A DNA stretch of 64,000 nt from Lates calcarifer. Its lineage: Eukaryota > Chordata > Actinopteri > Centropomidae. Positions 24,191 through 35,791 of the stretch are shown piece after piece (position 1 is the first letter of the stretch; each line of letters begins with the position of its first letter). Position numbers and translations under genes: made by a program. The stretch spans positions 1,870,404 through 1,934,403 of the forward strand of contig NC_066849.1 of the NCBI RefSeq assembly GCF_001640805.2, written 5' to 3'. Below the pieces are notes generated by a model. That model saw nothing but the letters and a program-made list of their open reading frames with translations, made no database searches and was not told where the DNA came from.

Positions 24191-27100
24191 CTCATAATCT
24201 CTGTCACTCTAACAAACACACCAAACTCTGTTTAGAATTTTTTATATTTTAGTTTTGTCTTATAGTTTCCTCGCTTGATATTGGAGATGAACACCGACTT
24301 TTAAGATTCCCAAGTCTTTTTAACTGATCAACAGTTTAGCATAACTCTTGAACTTGCTGGGCCTGATTCTGGCAGTTAGGGGGAGATCATAACATTCAGG
24401 GCAACAGAGGCACCATTCTTTCTATTATAAGTCACTGCGCCAGCATAATCATTATAAATTTGTCATTTTGAGGTAAAATAGTTATATAATGTTACTTTAA
24501 AACCCAGGTTTGGTGAAGAGCTCAGCGATGTGTTACTGCTAAGAAGAACTGTGTTCCTCTGCCCTTTGGAGTTGAGCCTTCAGCTCCCCATCCTGTTTGA
24601 TCAGAGCCTCCTTTTCTGTCCCTCTAAAAACACAGAAAATCAGCTGCCTGACCTAGTTGTAGGTGCTGAGGGTTAAAAGACTCAGTCTCAAAGTCATGAT
24701 GTAGTGCTGTCTGAAGATACACTCACAGTAGCGTGTCGCCTGTTGAAACGTCTGTAGTGAACTAAGTCTGTCTGAACAGGGGTACATACATCTGCAGATA
24801 CACAGAGGATTGAATTATTGTTCTGAAGTTTGCAATTACATAGCTCCTGTTGACTTGAATATGTACATGCATTTTCTCACAGGGCTTAGCAGAACTCAAA
24901 CCTGGCAACCTCTACTCTGAAAATAGGATGCATTGCAGATACTGGCAGTTACAATGCCCAGTGGCAGTTGTTGAACAAACACACTACCACATTTCTATTT
25001 CTACAAGTATTACATTAAAAAAGACTATTCAGGAGGAAACTGAATTGTTTGTGTCTGTATCTGTGTTTGTATCATTACCCAGACACACAGGGCTGTTGTT
25101 CCCAACTCAAGCATTACTTGACCACTCCACAAAGGAGCTGCTTCTGAAGTGTTGAATAGCATAACATCCAGAGCTTCCACTTGAGATAAAAGTTCTTACC
25201 GTGATGGAACAAGACACAATACTTGGAGCCAGTGTGTACTCTGAAACACTCTAGACAGACATTCCAGTGAAAATACTCTTCAGCATAAATGAACTCTTAA
25301 ACATGAGTGAGGAGCATTTGAGAGTCTGCAGTACAATGTAACACAGTAGGAGGAGCATTGTCTCACAAATGACAGAGCCATCAACTGTTTTCATAAAGCA
25401 GCACAGTCCTGCAAGCTCATTATCACTGATGGCACCAGGACAGTGAGAGAATGTGTTCATTTGTTCAATTAAAACATCATAATGAATACACACGCAGTGC
25501 AGATAAAGTGGTTATGCGAGTTACTTTCCCAAATTAAAACAATTTCTGATTCAGTCAAATACAATAAACAATGCCAGATAGAAACATCCAAATGAAGGAA
25601 ACATACCATTAGTAAATTCAAAATGTATGTCTGAGTGTCTGTGTTTGAGGTTAAACTAAGAATATAATATGTTTTTGATCAACCATTTGTTCAGTCAGAA
25701 GAAAACACAACTTGTCCGTCATGGTGTTTGAATTGCCTTTTGAATTTGTTTGTAATAAGTAGTGCATCAATGTGTGATGGATCCTACAAATATAAATTAT
25801 CAAAATTTAAATTTCACTATCACTGTAAAAACTACACCACATGTTGCTCACCCAACGTCAACACACTGTTTAACCCAGTGTTTTACCCTTAAAACTATGA
25901 CACGTCTGTCACCCTGAAGCATGGGAGAAGCCCTGGTGATTAAGTTTTTTCATGTCATTAGAGGGGTTGAACTGAAAGTAGGTTAGCTATTTCTGACTCA
26001 TTTTCATTAACACTAAAAGTCAGAAACACTGTATGAAAGTGGAACACCCGAGTAGAATGGAGTATGTGTCTGTGTTTGTGTATGCATGTGGGTGTTTGTG
26101 TGTGGATCTATGATGCACTCTCACTGGTTCACTGAAGGCCAGCTATTTACACGACATCACTGCAGAGCAGACAAGAGAGTGCACTGGGTGTATTTTGACA
26201 CTGTCTAACAAGTCCTCCAACCTGAACGACTGTAGAGATTGTTTGTTCCTGCCATCTGAAAAGACCCGTGGAGGTGTCCCCCTGAAATAGTGTCTCTATG
26301 GAGCCAGTAGGCAGGTTGTGTAGTAATCATGGATAACAATGATGACTATTTATTTCAATGAGAAAAAAAAAACCTGCTTCCACAGGCAATCTATGGCCTT
26401 AAAAAAAATAAAAAAAGGGGCAACAGTCAGTTCGTCTGTCTTGTTGTCTTGTGCCATGTCTGTCTTCCTGCTTTAATTATTGTGTGCTAATATGGCTAAG
26501 GAGAAGCGGTGGGGGGAAGCATAGAGAGAGACACCGAAAAGGGCATTGAAGAAGAGAGATGAGCAGAGTGAAACAGAGTGACAGAGCAAGGTAGTGGCAG
26601 AGAGACATAGACTTATGGTTCTTTCACACAACAAGCCACTGTGTTTGCTCTGCAGAACTGTTGATCTTCCTAGCAAACTGGTGGCTGTGGACTGTTGTGA
26701 GTCCTGGCAACATCCAGTCCTTCTAACTATATCATATGTTGCAGGTGGCTAAACAGAGTAGGCTGTACCTTAAATCTGCATTAACAATTACACAGTGATT
26801 TGAGACAGTGCATCATATTCCAAGCACAACACAGATAATCACACCATAAAGTTGATATGCTAAAAATGGTAGCAAACAGTGGCTTATTATCAGTGGCTTA
26901 CACATCCGGCACTCATGGAGAGGGATTAGAATTCATTTGGAGATGTGTTTCTGGCCATCTAGTCCAAGTCTAATATTCACTTACTTTTTAGTTCTGTTTT
27001 TTTTTTTCTTTAGTTCATTTAATTCTGAGAAAAATGATTTGATGAGCTCTCAATGCTAAATATTTTCAGCACTTCTTTGCAGAAAACACAGCATCTGGAA

Positions 27101-27860
27101 ACAACACTGATATAAGCCATGAAAACATAGACTTTATGGACCATAAAACCAAAACAATGAGCTGCAAATATAGCACACTGTGAATATAGGTGGCAATTCT
27201 CTGTGGTTTGTCACCCTCATATGTAGTGCAGTCATTTCATTGTTATCAAGGCAGCTTGTTTGAGTGGTATGATCCAGTCAATATGGCAAATGCAGTTAAC
27301 AGACCTCTAGGTAATAAAACATTTTATTTATTTTTTTGCTTTTAAACTAACTCTGTGCTCCAGTTTCTTCCCATTTGCTACAGATGTGGAAGTTAGGTTA
27401 AATGGAGAATGTGTGTGTGTGTCTGTGTAAATGTGTCAGCCCTGTGATATCTATATTGACAGGATTAGCTGGTAAATGTGGGTCTAGGTCTCTGTGTACC
27501 CATCTGAGGGGTGTGGTATATGTAGTTATGTTTGTTTAATCAGTTAAAAGACTTTATTTTAATTGTTCAGTTTATGATCTAAAAAAGATTTATTCAGTAG
27601 AACTAAAAGTTTGTTCTTGGAAAATCAGTGAGACACTGAAAAGAACCTTTGGAGCATCCAGTTATGACACCAGCACATTTAGTCTCATGCATTTTCTGTG
27701 TTTTCATTGGAGCCATGTTAGAATGGTTATCTCATCATCACGTCAGATGAAAATTCTTACTCACAAGAGCAGTTAGCTGCCCTCTCTCTTCTCACCACTA
27801 ATGTGTACCTTGTTGGCATGGTTACAACTGCTTGCTGTCTGACAGTACCTTTACAAAGAA
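24191..27860. other. non-coding stretch
   Basis: No gene is recognised. It contains the second copy of a 23-base segment shared with 2896-2918 (here 26875-26897, one mismatch), which may mark an old dispersed repeat spanning roughly 26820-27010. Weak GT clusters lie at 26060-26105 and 27411-27430, and A-rich tracts at 26362-26372 and 26400-26417. Confidence 0.45.
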
Positions 27861-28080
27861 AGAGGTAAGGGTAGAGAGACAGACAGAGACTGATAGAAAC
27901 AGGGAGAAGGAGATAGAGTGACAGAGACAGAGAGGGTCAGAGAGAGACAGTGCAAGAACTAGAGGTAAAGCAACACAAACGGGGACTGAGCAAGATGGAG
28001 AGTCAGAGGGAAGGAAGGCTCACAGAGAGAGTGTGTGCTAAAAGAGGCTGAGCCACAAGAAGACACAGACAGAAAGAAAG
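27861..28080. repeat. purine-rich (GA/ACAGAGA) low-complexity stretch
   Basis: The plus strand is almost entirely purines with scattered C and T, built from diverged GAGACAGA-like units. Confidence 0.65.
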
Positions 28081-28094
28081 GGAGCGAGACATTG

Positions 28095-28445
28095 TTATGC
28101 CGGCTTTGTCATCTTTGCTAAATGAATCCAGCACAGTCTTATTATCCATCTAGCTGACAAAGCCAGAAGCAGCATTGCAGCTCGATGAATTTTTACCTCA
28201 ACTTTCTTTCATAGCATCTCCCTTCTGATTATTTCCTCCTTTGTTTTCAAGGCATTCAGTGTGGCACAGACTCTAACCTTTTTTTCCCCTCCATTTTCAT
28301 TAAAACACCCATGCAGAGGAGAAGAGAAGCAAAAACGGGAGCGCTTTATTTGTCAGCCCACTGGGAAGCTCCAGCAAACCTTTGCCAATTAGCAGATAGC
28401 TGTCTTGCTTCGCGGTGTTCAATGCCACTAGCTAATGACATTTCA
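28095..28445. promoter_or_regulatory. candidate conserved non-coding element with a paired GGCTTTGTCA inverted repeat
   Basis: The block starts with GGCTTTGTCA (28102-28111), exactly mirrored by TGACAAAGCC (28155-28164). It continues with TGATTATTTCCTCC, TTTTCATTAAAACACCC, TTGCCAATTAGCAGATAG and CACTAGCTAATGACATT. CTTTGT/ACAAAG is the core of TCF/LEF and SOX sites, and TAAT/ATTA motifs are frequent. It sits between a purine-rich tract and a CA-rich tract. The enhancer role is inferred. Confidence 0.35.
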
Positions 28446-29220
28446 CTCACTCCACCCCTCCCCCACACACACACATACAGGGGACATATGCACACTTACA
28501 CATGTTCATTAACACATGCCAGTAGGTACACTCACCCATGCTCACACACACACATAGTGTATGTGAAGCCTTGTGCACTGAGGTGCATACTGTACACATA
28601 TACACACATGAAAACATTAGAAACAGACAGAACAAGTAAAATAAGGGATTAAGAATTAATTTAGTTGCTATTTAGCGGTATGGCTCATATCAAAGAGACA
28701 ACTGGCTTTGTCTACGTACTGCTGTAGGCTGCGTGGCTGATTGGTCTAAATTGGCTCAGTGACAAGTGTGGGTGAGTGTTTGTATCTCTTCCTTTCTGTG
28801 CGTGTATATGTGTGTGTGTGTGCATGTTTCTGAGGGTCTTATCAGTCTGTGGCAATGGAGTGTGTGATGTGATGAGGCTGGGGTCACAGTGAAAGGACTC
28901 TCCTGGTTATCACCACGCAAAATGCCAAAGCTGACAAGCCATCCATTCATGGCTTGTTAGATGAAGAATGGGATTGACAGAAATTAGAAAAGAGCAGAGA
29001 CAATGCTAGTACATATTTGAAAAAAAAAACAAAAAACAAAAAACAAAAAACAAAAAAAACAATGACACTGTGATATAATTACCATAACCACAAATAAATG
29101 GCTGGCAGTGTTGTGCTCAAATCACTTTAGTGCTAGTGTTTCTAAAAAGGAGGACTACATTTCACTGAAACCTCATTATTTCCTGTCCAAACTCTCTGGC
29201 CTCTTTGTGCATGGTGGAAT
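28446..29220. other. CA/GT-rich and A-rich non-coding stretch
   Basis: Imperfect CA sequence occupies about 28455-28610, GT about 28799-28826, and an (AAAAAAC)n-like tract about 29022-29060. Open frames here are products of these repeats. Confidence 0.6.
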
Positions 29221-29229
29221 GCCAGCAGA

Positions 29230-29256
29230 ATATTTATTTATTTATTTATTTATTTC
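29230..29256. repeat. (TTTA)n microsatellite
   Basis: About six TTTA units. Confidence 0.93.
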
Positions 29257-30733
29257 CTTTTGTATCCACTCAGGAAAATTTAGCAGTGGTTGGGAGAAGA
29301 TATCAGCAGAGCAAAGAGTAATTAATTTTCAAAAGGTAAACATCTTTATTGGTCAGAAAAACTTGGATAAGACATGGTAACATATCATGAGACACTGCCT
29401 TTGAACTACCCATTAAATATTCACCATTTTGATTTAAAATAAATAAATAAATAAAATCCTACCAGAAATAAATTAATGAATAAAAAATGAAAAAAAAAAA
29501 ATCTATTTGCTATTTTGTTCACCTTCCTGTCATTTTAGAGATTCTATAACTTGAATGAATAAGTAGCTCTCATTAATAATTTATAACAAATTTGTAACAC
29601 TGTAACACACTGATTTTGTGCATGTAACATGCAGCATTAAAAAAGTAAATGTAAATGCTGTCTCTGTCATCTGATGAAAATAATCCAGCATTAACATTTT
29701 TTATTCATTCTAGTGTGGTAGAGCATGTAGATAGCTGACATTCCCAGTTGGGTTCTTAACATTTTCACTTTAATTATCAGAATACTACAATTCACCATGT
29801 ACATAGTAACTGCTCATCCAGGCAAGAAGTTCACCTTATTATTTGCCTGTAGACAGAGTAAGGAATTACAGAATTGTAAACATCTCAGAAAAGGAAGCAC
29901 TGGGACTTCTTATGGAATTTGATGAGGCATTTGCCAAACCAAACATTTTTAGCATCTGTTTTACCACCAACCATTTTTTTGCATTTCTTATCTAGAATTC
30001 CTAGTCTGGGAGAAAAGGTCTTTATCCACTTGATAAAGTCATATATTCACATTTCTTGCTAAATCTGAACCTGGTTGGACACAGTATACTTTACAGGCAA
30101 CTCTGAAATCAAGAGAGAACACTAATCTGCTCAGTCAGTTTACAGTGACGACATTACCATCTTAGTATTAATATAAAAAATATGTATGCCCTGCCTCTTA
30201 AATGGTTGAGGGGTGTGGTCGTGGTAGAGAAAAGAAATAACAGAAGTAATGTGAAAAGTGTTGTATGTAATAAATACCAATAGGAAGGAAAAGGATGGCT
30301 GAAATTGGGGGCAGGTATAAGGTGGGAATGAGGAGTAGAGACCAGGGAGGAGAAGCAATAAAGAAGCATGGCAGCTCAGAGCCCAAAATGTTACTGTGAT
30401 GGTGTTCTTACTGAGAGAGGGCGAATAGAGAGCAGAATGAAACATGGAGGGAGGGAGAGAGAGTGGCATACAGCTCTAAGCGAGGTATAACTGGGGTTAC
30501 AGTCAGACTGGTGTGAGTGTAGTCAGTGAAAATGATGATCTGCTCATTTGCTAATTGGTGTTAAATAGCCTTCAACGTGAACAGATTCCACTGCAGTGAT
30601 ATTTTCTTGATAAAGTCTCAACTTGACCTGTAAATAGTAGCCTTCAAAAAAAAAACAACACATCATTTCAGCTCTGAGGACCCTGAAGACACTGCAGTGC
30701 TTCAGCTGCCTACTGTCTAGACAGTGTACTGTT
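29257..30733. other. AT-rich non-coding stretch
   Basis: No gene is recognised. AAAT clusters lie near 29440-29510, and the stretch about 30280-30470 is purine-rich. Three overlapping minus-strand frames (30140-30469) are pyrimidine-strand translations of that purine-rich DNA and are not convincing genes. Confidence 0.5.
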
Positions 30734-30758
30734 AAAAAAAAAAAAAAAAAAAAAAAAA
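30734..30758. repeat. poly-A run (25 bases)
   Basis: Uninterrupted A run. It generates the poly-Phe segment in a 179-codon minus-strand frame (30544-31083) that I regard as spurious. Confidence 0.92.
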
Positions 30759-31277
30759 CCTCTGCTCCAGACAGAACCTCTTCCATTTCTTTAGCATTTT
30801 CAAGACACTTCAGCAAGCGTGTAAAGAAACAGACTGAGAAACAACAGAAAGGGGACACGTAAATGACAGATTTATTAAGAGATATCTGATTTGAATGTTT
30901 TTTTTTTTTATTATTATTCTCACAGTTTCTGTCTAAATCTACTTGGGGACACTGACATTTGTTGGAAGGAAGCAGAGAGTGCCAGGTTGAGAGGCTGAAG
31001 AACTGAGAGAAGGCTAATGGAAAGGCTTGTAGTCCAGCAGGAAGCAGTAATCTGATAGAAAAGTGGATCACAGAAGATGTCATGTGAACATTTCCATACT
31101 ATGCTATGCTTTTTCCATTCATTTTCACAGTGCTTTTATGCATCAGTGGGGAGTAGACTGTGAGAGTGAGAAATATTCCAGATACTGCTGTAATTATGCT
31201 CATACTGGGGGCACTTTGGCCAAATGGTAGCCCATTGGGGAGCAGGAAGCTAAACCAAATTACTCATCTCTAATAGA
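30759..31277. other. non-coding stretch
   Basis: Nothing recognised apart from a short poly-T at about 30900-30909. Confidence 0.5.
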
Positions 31278-31325
31278 AACAACAACAACAACAACAACAA
31301 CAACAATAATAATAATAATAATAAT
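31278..31325. repeat. compound (AAC)n(AAT)n microsatellite
   Basis: About nine AAC units run into about six AAT units. Confidence 0.96.
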
Positions 31326-31560
31326 GAATAATTATCAATTGACTGATCAATCACTATCCAAAAACTGAAGTCAAGAGAGAAAGGAGACTAAAGAGTAAAG
31401 CTGTTTTTTCTTGAAATTCTCCTTCTCATTCTCATTCTCATGAACTCATATTTCTGTTTAAATAAAGTCTGCTGTAGCTGGTATTCTGATTAGGTCTCAG
31501 ACAGCATGCTTATTATCCTGCCCAGAGGAGATGCCTGGGACATATGTCTCTGTGCTGGCA

Positions 31561-31586
31561 TGTGTGTGTGTGTGTGTGTGTGTGTG
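31561..31586. repeat. (GT)n microsatellite
   Basis: Thirteen TG units without interruption. Confidence 0.96.
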
Positions 31587-32296
31587 CATGAGTCCCATGC
31601 ATCTGGCACCCCATTGAGCCAGGATATTGGCCACTTGCCTTTCTGATGAGCAGAGAGATTGTTATATCCTCAAATGCCTGAATGGATTTGTTCCTTGTCT
31701 TGTATCAGATGGGTGAAAAGGTCTGGCTGTGACACAGATCACTGTATGTTTCTGTGTAGCTTTGTGTGTGTGTGTGTTAAGTTCCTCCTAAACTGTAGAT
31801 AGTAGTGGACACCTTGCCTCTTTATGACAGATGGCAGAAAAGCATGTATGCTCATTGCAAATCAACATGTAAAATTTAATGATAAACACAGTACCTTGCT
31901 GCAAATATTATTGAATACGTACCTGTCTTATCACGAGGAAAACCATGCTAATGAAAAATCCAATCTAGCAAAAAGGCCAAAAGCCAACTTATCAAGTTAC
32001 AATGAAAAGTCTAACAAATTAGCAAAACTACCTATGAGAGAACTTTGCAGTGGAACAACAGTATAATCAACCAATGTAATCATTTATCATCATTTCTCAA
32101 GCAAAAACACCAACCATTTGCAAGTTCCAGTTTTTCAAACACTAACATTCCTTATTTACCCTGTTATTAAGTTACATTATGATATATAAATAAACTGACT
32201 GCTGGCAAGAGAAAATAACTTAATTTTAGAATGTTACTTTGTGATCTGTGTTTTCTTTTTTTCCTTCTTTTTTTCTGTGTTTGTGACTTTTTACAG

Positions 32297-32346
32297 GTGT
32301 CATGGGGTTCTTTCTTAAACCTCCCCAAAATCCACAAATGGTGGAG
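32297..32346 (+). other. exon-like 50-base segment between good splice sites
   Basis: A long polypyrimidine tract (about 32250-32290) ends in TTTTTACAG at 32288-32296. Fifty bases later the sequence reads GGAG|GTAAGG (donor GT at 32347-32348). One frame is open across the segment and reads VMGFFLKPPQNPQMVE. No family is recognised and no partner exon is seen nearby, so this may be a cryptic or non-coding exon or chance. Confidence 0.2.
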
Positions 32347-32399
32347 GTAAGGGAAAGAAAAAAAAAAAAAAAAAATCCCGGGAAAAACTCACAGGCGTA

Positions 32400-32660
32400 G
32401 TCAGAAGATAATATGGTGCTCTTATATGCTTTATTTTGCCGGCCTCCCAAAGTGCAAATAGTGATAACTTTTTTACAGTGCGAAAATTAGTAACAACCAA
32501 ACAAACAATGCAAAAAAACATCAAGAAAAAATTAAGCTGAATAGAGTTCTTCAGTAACTCAGTAAGCATGAGCCAGTAGTTGTTACCTCCTCTGCAACCA
32601 AACCAGCACTCCCTTCCCTGGGCCACAGCAGCCCCTTATAAACCCATAGCCCCTCCCTTC
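32400..32660 (-). other. TATA-to-AATAAA unit on the minus strand (LTR-like or transcript-end-like)
   Basis: Read on the minus strand, GTTTATAAG (32635-32643) is followed about 200 bases later by AATAAA (32430-32435) and a second TATA-like CATATAAG (32421-32428). A promoter-like TATA and a poly-A signal this close together are typical of solo LTRs. However, I see no TG...CA ends, target duplication or primer-binding site, so the LTR reading stays open. Confidence 0.25.
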
Positions 32661-32829
32661 CAGGCTCCAGAATTAATAGGAAAACACATTTATTTCCCCT
32701 AACAATGCCTCTAAAGGCTCCACAACACAAATATAAATTAAACAAAAATTAACTGTTTTTATAAATGCAGTTCCTTTCATCCACAATGCAGGACTGGAAA
32801 ATTTCAGATAAAATAAACGAAGACCAGAA

Positions 32830-32855
32830 ATATATATATATATATATATATATAT
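32830..32855. repeat. (TA)n microsatellite
   Basis: Thirteen TA units directly beside the CpG cluster. Confidence 0.96.
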
Positions 32856-32861
32856 CAGATT

Positions 32862-32977
32862 GGTCACATGACCCCGAAACCCCGCGAGAACATGGCATAT
32901 AATAGCGGCAAATGCTATGCCCCCGTTTTGCCGCCTCATGCTCCGCAACCGGAACGACTGATATGCCGCCGGTGAGT
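32862..32977 (+). promoter_or_regulatory. CpG cluster with E-box and splice donor, orphan promoter candidate
   Basis: GGTCACATGACC (32862-32873), an E-box in a USF/TFE-like context, is followed by about 11 CpG dinucleotides in 100 bases, far above the local level. A TATAAT lies at 32898-32903. An ATG at 32963 is followed by CCGCCG and a strong donor GTGAGT at 32972. This is the layout of a small promoter plus first exon. No downstream coding exon is recognised within the window, so it could belong to a non-coding RNA, a distant gene or a mobile element. Confidence 0.25.
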
Positions 32978-33165
32978 AACATGTTTAAATGTATGTTTGA
33001 AAGAGACATAGAACAACCAAGTGTGCAGCCCTGGTCGCTCTACTTCAACAAGAATGGGAACATGACTGACTGATTGGAAAGTTTGTTAACTGGGGAAAAC
33101 GGGATGGATCAGAAGTTTTATGTGTGTGCGTGTATGTATGCCAGTACATGTGTGTGCGCTCCCCG

Positions 33166-33192
33166 CCGTCAGTGACGGAGCCGCTCCGTCAC
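33166..33192. repeat. overlapping GC-rich palindromes
   Basis: GTGACGGAGC (33172-33181) and GCTCCGTCAC (33183-33192) form a perfect 21-base palindrome with one central C. It overlaps a second one, CCGTCA-G-TGACGG (33166-33178). The TGACGG/CCGTCA hexamer thus occurs three times in alternating orientation, so two mutually exclusive hairpins are possible. Confidence 0.9.
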
Positions 33193-35640
33193 AACAGGCG
33201 AAAAAAAATAGTAGATAATAGACAGAAAAAATGACAAAGTAATTCAAAATGAAAGATCCCCAGACAGTTACTTTTTAAAAGATTGAATAAACTTGAATAA
33301 ACTAAAAAATATTTGCATTCATTCCCTCTAACTCATTGAATGAATGAATGAATCAATGAATACCTTAATTTTAAAAGCTGCTGGACACAAGATATCTTCT
33401 ACTCCACTGACAAGTTTGTTCTCAGTGTATGTACACTACACATTTGAACAGGTTTCACACTGAACTATGACTGGCTTCCAAACTAGTTGCAACGTCACAA
33501 ATTATGTGTGAATGTACATGTGTTAAACTGAGATATAGTAAATGGTTAGATCAGTGAATCTTTCAGTAAAATAACAATAACAAAGTAGGGTTATTCTAAA
33601 TAATTGTTAGTAACTAAAGTTAATTTGTTCATTAAATTTGTGTAATTCTTAGCACATTGGCTCAAATACTGGATATTTAATAATTGAGTGAATTGATAGT
33701 GAGTTGATGGATTCAGTGGGGATTTGCAGCGTTGGATAGAATATCAATAAAAAGTGAGGAAACTCAAAATAGACAGAGGAAGAAAGAAAAAATAAGAGGG
33801 AGAAAACACAATGCAAAAACATCAGATGGAGAAACAGATCTTTCTATTATAGATACTTAAATCTTTCACACTCAGAATTTAAGTGGTGAGTTGGATTTTT
33901 CAGTTACACACATACTGTATGTATGGGACAGAAAACAGTGGCGCAACTGAAGGTTTTTGACTGCCAAAGCAGCTAGTGTGACTGACAGACACAAAATCCT
34001 AAAAGACTTATAAAACGATTACCACAGGCTGGTGGTTAGTGTTAATTTCAAGCTCTACTTGCAATATTTTGATATTTAATATCTGTGATGGCTGCCAGGA
34101 ATTTCCCAAGTCAACAAGCTTCTGTAACATGACAGTCTAACAACCAACAGAGCAGAGGATCAGACGGAGCAGCCTGTTGACACTGTCTGGCTGCTTCGGT
34201 AATAAAGCCGAATGATGGCAAACAGCAAGACACAATTTCAGCTCAGCAATGGAAAATAAAGCTGTGTAATGAAAGCACAGATGTAATCTGTAAACTGTCT
34301 GCAGAGGGAGAGGAAGAGAGACAGCAGAAAAAGGAAAGAGGCAGAGGGAAGAGAGTTGTATCTTGCAGATCGATAGAGAGATGAAAAAATTTGTTAAAAG
34401 CGCAGTTTTGGTGACAGGAGGGGGTGTTACTATTGTTTCTTTCTCTGTGGGAATGCATGATTCATCAAAACTATTTTTTTTCCCTCTCATTCTTGTCACT
34501 CTATTCCTCCTTCTTGAGTACATAAGACAGTGCAGATATCACATTTTCACATAGTGTAGCATTGCGTAGGCATTTATTTATTTTCAAAAAAGAGTATGTC
34601 CTTGTTTTCCTGACCAGCTGCACAAGCAGCAATAATAAAAGCGTGCAACCCCCCTGATTTTGTTTTTGATGCAAAAGTTGCACTGGCACCAGTGCACTGC
34701 CAGCAGTGATGAAGTTTAAATTTCATCGCACGAGGTAGAGGATGAAGTTGAGGTCTCCATTCCAAAAAAAAAAAAAAATCCTTCCTTAACCCAACATGCA
34801 AAGACCCAAGAATACATGTCGTAGCACTTCACAGTTTAGACTCTGTCTCTGTCTCCTGTATGGCAAAAACACAATTTGTCCTGTGATGATGATGACACAC
34901 CACATGATCAGAGAGAATAGTGAGTCCGACTTTGTTCCACTCTGTACTCAATTATTGTACACACAGACTTCAGAGCGACAGCAGTGCCCTGCCCAACCTG
35001 ACGGAATATTATTTTGGACACAGTCTGTGTCCAGATCCAGATCCTGTATGCCCCCAAAACATCTAGATAGGCTTACGGCATTGCCTGTTAATCTTGCAGA
35101 AGAATGTCAAAAAAAGTCAATTTTAAATGCCAATTTATTTTAATGTTTTTCCCACCCTTGAGGGAATGATGCAAATCAAAATCATGTATTTCTATCAACA
35201 GATTTATGGGGTTTTTTTTGTGGATTTTGTTGTTTTGTAATTATGGACAGCTATAATCAACAAGCTCAGTATGCTATTTAATGGTGTCAGCAATTAAAAT
35301 CTGCATGTTTTGTTTTTGTTTGTTTTTTGTCTGATCTGTGATGTTACTGTTAGACGTCATTGTGTATTACACAGCATATAGTCAGATTACAACACTATTT
35401 ACCCATCTCCCTCCATCCATTATTTTGTCCTACACTCCTCTGCTGTCTCCCTGCTTCTTTAGTTACTCCTCTGTTTTTGTGTCCTTCCCCTCTTTTGCTT
35501 TCTCTCACAGTGGTTTTAGTAGCAGTATATAGGTCAGTCAGCTATGATGAATTAAAACTACATGTGAGTGTGTGTGTGTGATATATTACAGGACTGTGCA
35601 TGTGTGTGTGTGCGCGTGTGGTATGTGTTTGATATATTAA
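33193..35640. other. AT-rich non-coding stretch
   Basis: No gene is recognised. It contains a GAAT cluster (33336-33361), a purine-rich part (33770-33835), a poly-A run (34764-34778) and GT clusters near 35567-35625. The 128-codon minus-strand frame at 34137-34523 has no domain. Confidence 0.5.
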
Positions 35641-35765
35641 AACAGCGCGTGCGCCGCATCCATCTTCAGGCAGCCATTCTGTGCCTGCTATAAATCACCA
35701 TCAGTTTCACCGTCACTTCCAGGAAACCTGACAGGAGATGCCACAGTACAGCGTCAGGGTACTGA
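35641..35765. promoter_or_regulatory. short CpG-bearing complex block
   Basis: GCGCGTGCGCC (35645-35655) resembles an NRF1 site (GCGCATGCGC with one change) and is followed by CATCCATCTTCAGGCAGCCAT. The block is unusual for the AT-rich setting and lies between two GT tracts. It is a weak candidate only. Confidence 0.2.
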
Positions 35766-35791
35766 GTGTGTGTGTGTGTGTGTGTGTGTGT
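35766..35791. repeat. (GT)n microsatellite
   Basis: Thirteen GT units. Confidence 0.95.

Noticed and set aside
30544..31083. 179-codon minus-strand open frame
   Set aside because: Contains runs of Phe and Lys encoded by poly-A/T tracts, has no domain and begins and ends in unrelated low-complexity DNA.
34137..34523. 128-codon minus-strand open frame
   Set aside because: No domain, and the antisense purine-rich DNA explains its Leu/Ser/Pro bias.
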